Source: an uncultured Bacteroidia bacterium
Lineage (GTDB): Bacteria; Bacteroidota; Bacteroidia; J057; CALLMJ01
Direction: 5' to 3'
DNA length: 44,251 bases
Assembly: GCA_938005475.1 (NCBI GenBank)
Contig: CALLNY010000090.1
Span: 1 to 44,251, forward strand
A model generated the notes under the pieces. That model was not told where the DNA came from. It did no database searches and was given only the letters and a program-made list of their open reading frames with translations. A program made the translations under genes and the position numbers. Below are positions 40,716 through 44,251 of this stretch, piece after piece (position 1 is the stretch's first letter; each line of letters starts with the position of its first letter).

Positions 40716-43265
40716 ATGCATAATTTTAATATCACACAAGCATTAAAAGAATTAAATTCTCACGAAAATGGACTAAATAAACAAGAAGTTCAAAAAAGGA
40801 TAACTCAATTTGGAAAAAATGAACTTCAAGAAAAAAAGAAAAAGACAGCTTTTCAGATACTGTTAGGCCAGTTCATGGATTTTATGATTCTGATTTTAGT
40901 AGTTGCCGCTATACTTTCTGTCTTCATTGGTGACTACACAGATTCTATTATCATTTTGGTTATTGTCATTTTAAATGCTCTTATCGGTTTTTACCAAGAA
41001 TACAAAGCTGAACAGGCTTTAGAATCCTTAAAAAAGTTAGCAAGAACCCAAATTCAAGTACTCCGTGATGCAAAATGGGAACTCATTGATGCAGTAGAAT
41101 TGGTTCCTGGAGACATTATTATGCTAGAAGCGGGAAATTCCGTACCTGCAGACGTTCGGTGGATAGAAACGCACAGCCTCAAAGTAGATGAATCAGCACT
41201 TACAGGTGAGTCTATAAGCGTTGATAAAAACGCTCAAGACATCTACCCTGAAGAAACCCACCTTGCAGAACGTCACAACATGAGCTTTAAAGGTACTTTA
41301 GTGACCCATGGGCGCGGGCTTGCATTAGTTTATAAAACCGGCATGCAAACCGAAATTGGAAAAATTGCCGCTATGCTCCAAATGGAAGAAAGCGATACCC
41401 CCCTCAAAAAACGTATGTCCGATTTCTCCCAAAAACTAACTTACTTAATTATATTAATCTGTCTAATCATTATCGGATTAGGATATTTACGAAATGAAGA
41501 TTTATTCAAGATGATGATGGTAGGTATAAGCCTTGCCGTAGCCGCAATCCCCGAAGCCTTACCCGCTTTAATTACTATCGCTTTAGCTATCGGTGCTAAA
41601 AGAATGGTCAAAAAAAATGCCTTAATTCGTAAACTACACGCCGTAGAAACGCTTGGTTCTGTTTCTATTATTTGCTCCGATAAAACAGGAACACTTACCC
41701 TCAATAAAATGAAAGTTGTTCATTATAAAGATTTTAGTAATGCCCAAATTGAAAATTTTTCCCCTTTATTCCTAAGTTTAGCTTTAAATCATGAAGTAAA
41801 AATACAAGAAAATAAAGACTGGATAGGTGACCCCACTGAAATCGCTCTCGTCGAAAAAGCATTAGAAAGTTTTTCTTTTCATATATACCATCAAATCCTA
41901 CAAAAATTCCCTCGCATAGCAGAAATCCCTTTTGACTCGTTCAGAAAATGTATGACTACTATCCATGCTTTTGAAAATAAATATCTAGTTCTAACAAAAG
42001 GAGCTACTGAAGCTATTATAAAAAAATTACACGACCCCTCTTGCAACGTAGCCATAGAAGAACAAGCCGAAGCATGGGCAAATGAAGGTAACAGAGTACT
42101 AGCTTTTGCCTATAAACTCATTGACCACCTTCCTACAAAAGATAATTTAATGGAATTAGAACAAGATCTGACTTTTGCTGGCTTAGTAGCCATGATCGAT
42201 CCGCCCCGTGAAGAGGTCTACGCCGCCATACAAGAATGCCTACAAGCTGGCATTAAACCTGTTATGATTACAGGAGACCATCCTGCTACTGCTATTGCTA
42301 TCGGTAAATCTATTGGTATATTTAAAGAAGACCACCTTGCTTGGACAGGATCCCAAATAGAAAAAATGACAGACCACGAGTTTAATCAAAATATTCATAA
42401 AGTAAGCATTTTCGCCCGTGTTTCGCCTGAACAAAAACTTAAAATTGTGAATACCTTAAAAGCAAAAGGGTTTTACGTAGCAATGACAGGAGACGGTGTC
42501 AATGATGCTCCTTCTTTGAAAGCAGCTGATATAGGCGTGGCCATGGGCATTAACGGCACCGATGTAAGCAAGGAAGCATCAGATATGGTACTACTAGATG
42601 ACAACTTCGCCACTATTGTAAAAGCCGTGCGTGAAGGGCGTAGAATCTTTGATAATATCCGAAAGTTCATTAAATACATTATGACCTGTAACAGTGCCGA
42701 AATTATGACTATCTTATTTGCTCCTCTTTTAGGCCTACCCTTGCCTTTACTACCTATTCATATCCTATGGATTAATTTAGTTACCGATGGAATACCCGGC
42801 CTAGCCCTCGCTTACGAAAAAGAAGACCCCGACATCATGAATAGACCCCCTAGACCCGCCAACGAAAGCCTTTTTGCCCATGGTAATGGTTTCCATATTA
42901 TTTGGGTCGGCTTTCTAATGGCTTGTATTACTTTGTTGACGCAATACCTCTCAATGCAAAATTTCAAAACTCACTGGCAAACTATGGTATTTACTGTCCT
43001 CGCTCTATCGCAATTAGGACACGTTCTAGCCATTCGCTCCGAAAAACAATTTATCTTCCAAAAAGGTATCTTTTCTAATCCCTTTCTCATTCAAACAATT
43101 ACTTTTACCATCTTCTTACAACTCCTAGTTATCTATACTCCCATCGGAAATACTTTATTCAAAACAGAACCTTTAACTTGGACTGAACTTCTTTTCTGTT
43201 TTGTAATGTCTGCTGTAGTATTTCATACAGTTGAACTAGAAAAATGGATTAAAAATAAACTATAA
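40716..43265 (+). CDS. P-type Ca2+-transporting ATPase (P2A-like)
   Basis: 849 residues: N-terminal cation-ATPase domain, actuator with TGES, membrane motif AIPEALPALITIALA (PE[AG]LP typical of P2A pumps), phosphorylation site D322 in CSDKTGTLTLNK, nucleotide-binding domain, hinge TGDGVNDAPSLKAADIGVAMG, and about 10 helices in all. The PEALP motif and DGVNDAPSLK favour Ca2+ (Pmr1/SERCA-like) over heavy metals; substrate remains an inference. It follows the CaCA antiporter by 7 bases, so a primary and a secondary Ca2+ exporter share one transcript. Its stop is 3 bases from the convergent Fe-S gene. Confidence 0.94.
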   Translation: MHNFNITQALKELNSHENGLNKQEVQKRITQFGKNELQEKKKKTAFQILLGQFMDFMILILVVAAILSVFIGDYTDSIIILVIVILNALIGFYQEYKAEQALESLKKLARTQIQVLRDAKWELIDAVELVPGDIIMLEAGNSVPADVRWIETHSLKVDESALTGESISVDKNAQDIYPEETHLAERHNMSFKGTLVTHGRGLALVYKTGMQTEIGKIAAMLQMEESDTPLKKRMSDFSQKLTYLIILICLIIIGLGYLRNEDLFKMMMVGISLAVAAIPEALPALITIALAIGAKRMVKKNALIRKLHAVETLGSVSIICSDKTGTLTLNKMKVVHYKDFSNAQIENFSPLFLSLALNHEVKIQENKDWIGDPTEIALVEKALESFSFHIYHQILQKFPRIAEIPFDSFRKCMTTIHAFENKYLVLTKGATEAIIKKLHDPSCNVAIEEQAEAWANEGNRVLAFAYKLIDHLPTKDNLMELEQDLTFAGLVAMIDPPREEVYAAIQECLQAGIKPVMITGDHPATAIAIGKSIGIFKEDHLAWTGSQIEKMTDHEFNQNIHKVSIFARVSPEQKLKIVNTLKAKGFYVAMTGDGVNDAPSLKAADIGVAMGINGTDVSKEASDMVLLDDNFATIVKAVREGRRIFDNIRKFIKYIMTCNSAEIMTILFAPLLGLPLPLLPIHILWINLVTDGIPGLALAYEKEDPDIMNRPPRPANESLFAHGNGFHIIWVGFLMACITLLTQYLSMQNFKTHWQTMVFTVLALSQLGHVLAIRSEKQFIFQKGIFSNPFLIQTITFTIFLQLLVIYTPIGNTLFKTEPLTWTELLFCFVMSAVVFHTVELEKWIKNKL

Positions 43266-43268
43266 CTT

Positions 43269-44066
43269 TTAAAGTTTTTTAGCTTTCGCTATAATTTCTG
43301 CAATATCCATCACTTTGATATCCTCTTGCTTATTGCGATATTTAACACCATCAGTAAGCATGGTCATACAAAAAGGACAAGCAACAGCCACCACATTAGG
43401 ATTTACTTCTAAGATATCCTCGGTTCTTTCTGCATTAACATCTTTACTCCCTTTCTCTGGCTCTTTGAACATTTGTGCACCCCCAGCACCACAACATAAT
43501 CCATTACTTTTACATCGCTTTAATTCCACTAATTCAGCATCCAATGTTTCTATTACCTTACGTGGCGCTTCATAAATATCGTTAGCTCTACCAAGATAAC
43601 AAGAATCATGATAACTTATTTTTTTTCCTTTGAAATCACCACCTTCTACTTTAAGTCTTCCACTGTATAGAAGATCTTGCAAAAATTGAGTATGATGAAC
43701 TACCTCATAATTACCACCTAACGAAGGATACTCATTTTTCAAAGTATTAAAACAATGAGGACAAGTGGTTACAATCTTTTTAACGTTGTACATATTTAAA
43801 GTCTGAATATTCATCATAGCCTGCATCTGAAAAAGAAACTCATTTCCCGCTCTTTTTGCAGGGTCACCCGTACACGTTTCCTCAGGCCCCAAAATAGCAA
43901 ATTTCACTCCCACATGAAATAAAATTTTTGCAAAATCTCGCGTTATTTTTTGGGCTCTATCATCAAAACTTCCTGCACAACCCACCCAAAATAATACCTC
44001 TGCTTCTTCTCCTCGTGAAGCTAATTCCGCCATTAAAGGTATTTCTACTAATCTTTTTTCCGCCAT
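43269..44066 (-). CDS. CCG-domain (Fe-S) cluster-binding protein (HdrB/GlpC-like)
   Basis: 265 residues from the ATG at 44064-44066 (an in-frame TTG at 44093 overlaps the Uma2 frame and is rejected). Two CCG domains: the first has GCAGSFDDRAQ and TCPHCFNTLKNEYP, the second DSCYLGRANDIYEAPRKVIE, LCCGAGGAQMF and CPFCMTML. These cysteine motifs bind a [4Fe-4S] cluster, as in heterodisulfide reductase B, GlpC and LutA. It is a stand-alone electron-transfer subunit; partners are not visible. It starts 16 bases after the Uma2 stop. Confidence 0.9.
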   Translation of the reverse strand: MAEKRLVEIPLMAELASRGEEAEVLFWVGCAGSFDDRAQKITRDFAKILFHVGVKFAILGPEETCTGDPAKRAGNEFLFQMQAMMNIQTLNMYNVKKIVTTCPHCFNTLKNEYPSLGGNYEVVHHTQFLQDLLYSGRLKVEGGDFKGKKISYHDSCYLGRANDIYEAPRKVIETLDAELVELKRCKSNGLCCGAGGAQMFKEPEKGSKDVNAERTEDILEVNPNVVAVACPFCMTMLTDGVKYRNKQEDIKVMDIAEIIAKAKKL

Positions 44067-44082
44067 ATTTCTTATTGTCTTT

Positions 44083-44251
44083 TTAATCTTCAAATATTTC
44101 TTTTACATTGATGGTTAACTCAGAAAATAATATGCACTGCATACTATCCTCCTCCGTAAAATATCCGATAATCTCATACTTACCCCGAATCTCATCTAAA
44201 TAATACTGATGTATCAGTTTATTAACAGGGTCTGCAACCCAATACTCCTTT
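44083..44251 (-). CDS. Uma2-family endonuclease-fold protein, N-terminal part outside window
   Basis: The last 55 codons of a protein whose start is beyond the right edge; stop TAA at 44083-44085. KEYWVADPVNKLIHQYYLD, GKYEIIGYFTEEDSM, CILFSELTINVKEIF matches the C-terminal pattern of Uma2 (DUF820), a PD-(D/E)XK-like fold: EYWVxDP, a beta strand pair, and the hydrophobic LFSELxI ending. The active-site residues of this fold include acidic residues further upstream, which are not visible. Function of the family is unclear. Together with the Fe-S gene (16-base gap) it may form a transcript. Confidence 0.8.
   Translation of the reverse strand, partial: KEYWVADPVNKLIHQYYLDEIRGKYEIIGYFTEEDSMQCILFSELTINVKEIFED

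Noticed and set aside
1-44251. tRNA, rRNA, CRISPR, insertion sequences or prophage genes
   Set aside because: Looked for by eye on both strands; no cloverleaf, repeat array, transposase or phage gene was recognised.

Overview
The window is AT-rich bacterial chromosome from a member of the Bacteroidota. Three things support this. Promoters repeatedly match the Bacteroidota pattern (TTTG or TTG, then 19 to 21 bases, then TAnnTTTG), and Shine-Dalgarno sequences are nearly absent. There is a type IX secretion plug protein and several families typical of this phylum (DUF5103, DUF4230, DUF1460-type amidase, PepSY-like). The housekeeping proteins (SucA, UvrA, MutS2, DnaB, PurL) also read like Bacteroidota versions. 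The order cannot be fixed from the sequence alone. No rRNA, tRNA, CRISPR array, insertion sequence or prophage was seen. Both ends cut through genes: a type III-like DNA methyltransferase on the left and a Uma2-family protein on the right.

Layout, left to right. 1-1317 is the N-terminal part of the methyltransferase. 1401-4827 holds ribD and mutS2. 4907-8360 is an operon of a VWA-FHA membrane protein, an unknown secreted protein and a 3-hydroxyacyl-CoA dehydrogenase, closed by a clear hairpin terminator. 8554-9809 holds aroK and a membrane-anchored START-like protein with a glutamine-rich tail. dnaB (10006-11523) faces a three-gene operon ending in cysQ (13742-11582). sucA (minus) and uvrA (plus) are divergent. 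A PAS-GAF protein diverges from the operon xseB, tricorn-like protease, small unknown protein (20601-24536). 25605-31977 holds an unknown envelope protein and a very compact operon purL, gamma-carbonic anhydrase, rimO, pbpC. A 305-base gap follows with two plus-strand promoters, a candidate small RNA and an intrinsic terminator. Next come the operon T9SS plug protein, mazG, flippase-like membrane protein (32283-35238), then thiE with a DUF1460 amidase, a PepSY-like protein, a glycosyltransferase remnant, an M23 peptidase, a DUF4230 protein and a secreted unknown. The right end carries a Ca2+ export operon (CaCA antiporter plus P-type ATPase) and an iron-sulfur CCG-domain protein behind the Uma2 fragment.

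The genes are mostly housekeeping: vitamin and nucleotide synthesis (ribD, thiE, purL, aroK), DNA replication and repair (dnaB, uvrA, mutS2, xseB, mazG), cell envelope (pbpC, M23, DUF1460, T9SS plug) and central metabolism (sucA, hbd-like).

The most notable pattern is regulatory. At seven genes the TAnnTTTG element ends only 4 or 5 bases before the start codon, which predicts leaderless mRNAs. At about ten others it lies 12 to 33 bases upstream. The best candidate for something undescribed is the compact promoter, short RNA and terminator unit in front of the T9SS plug gene, where the terminator's T-run also supplies the -33 element of the next promoter.
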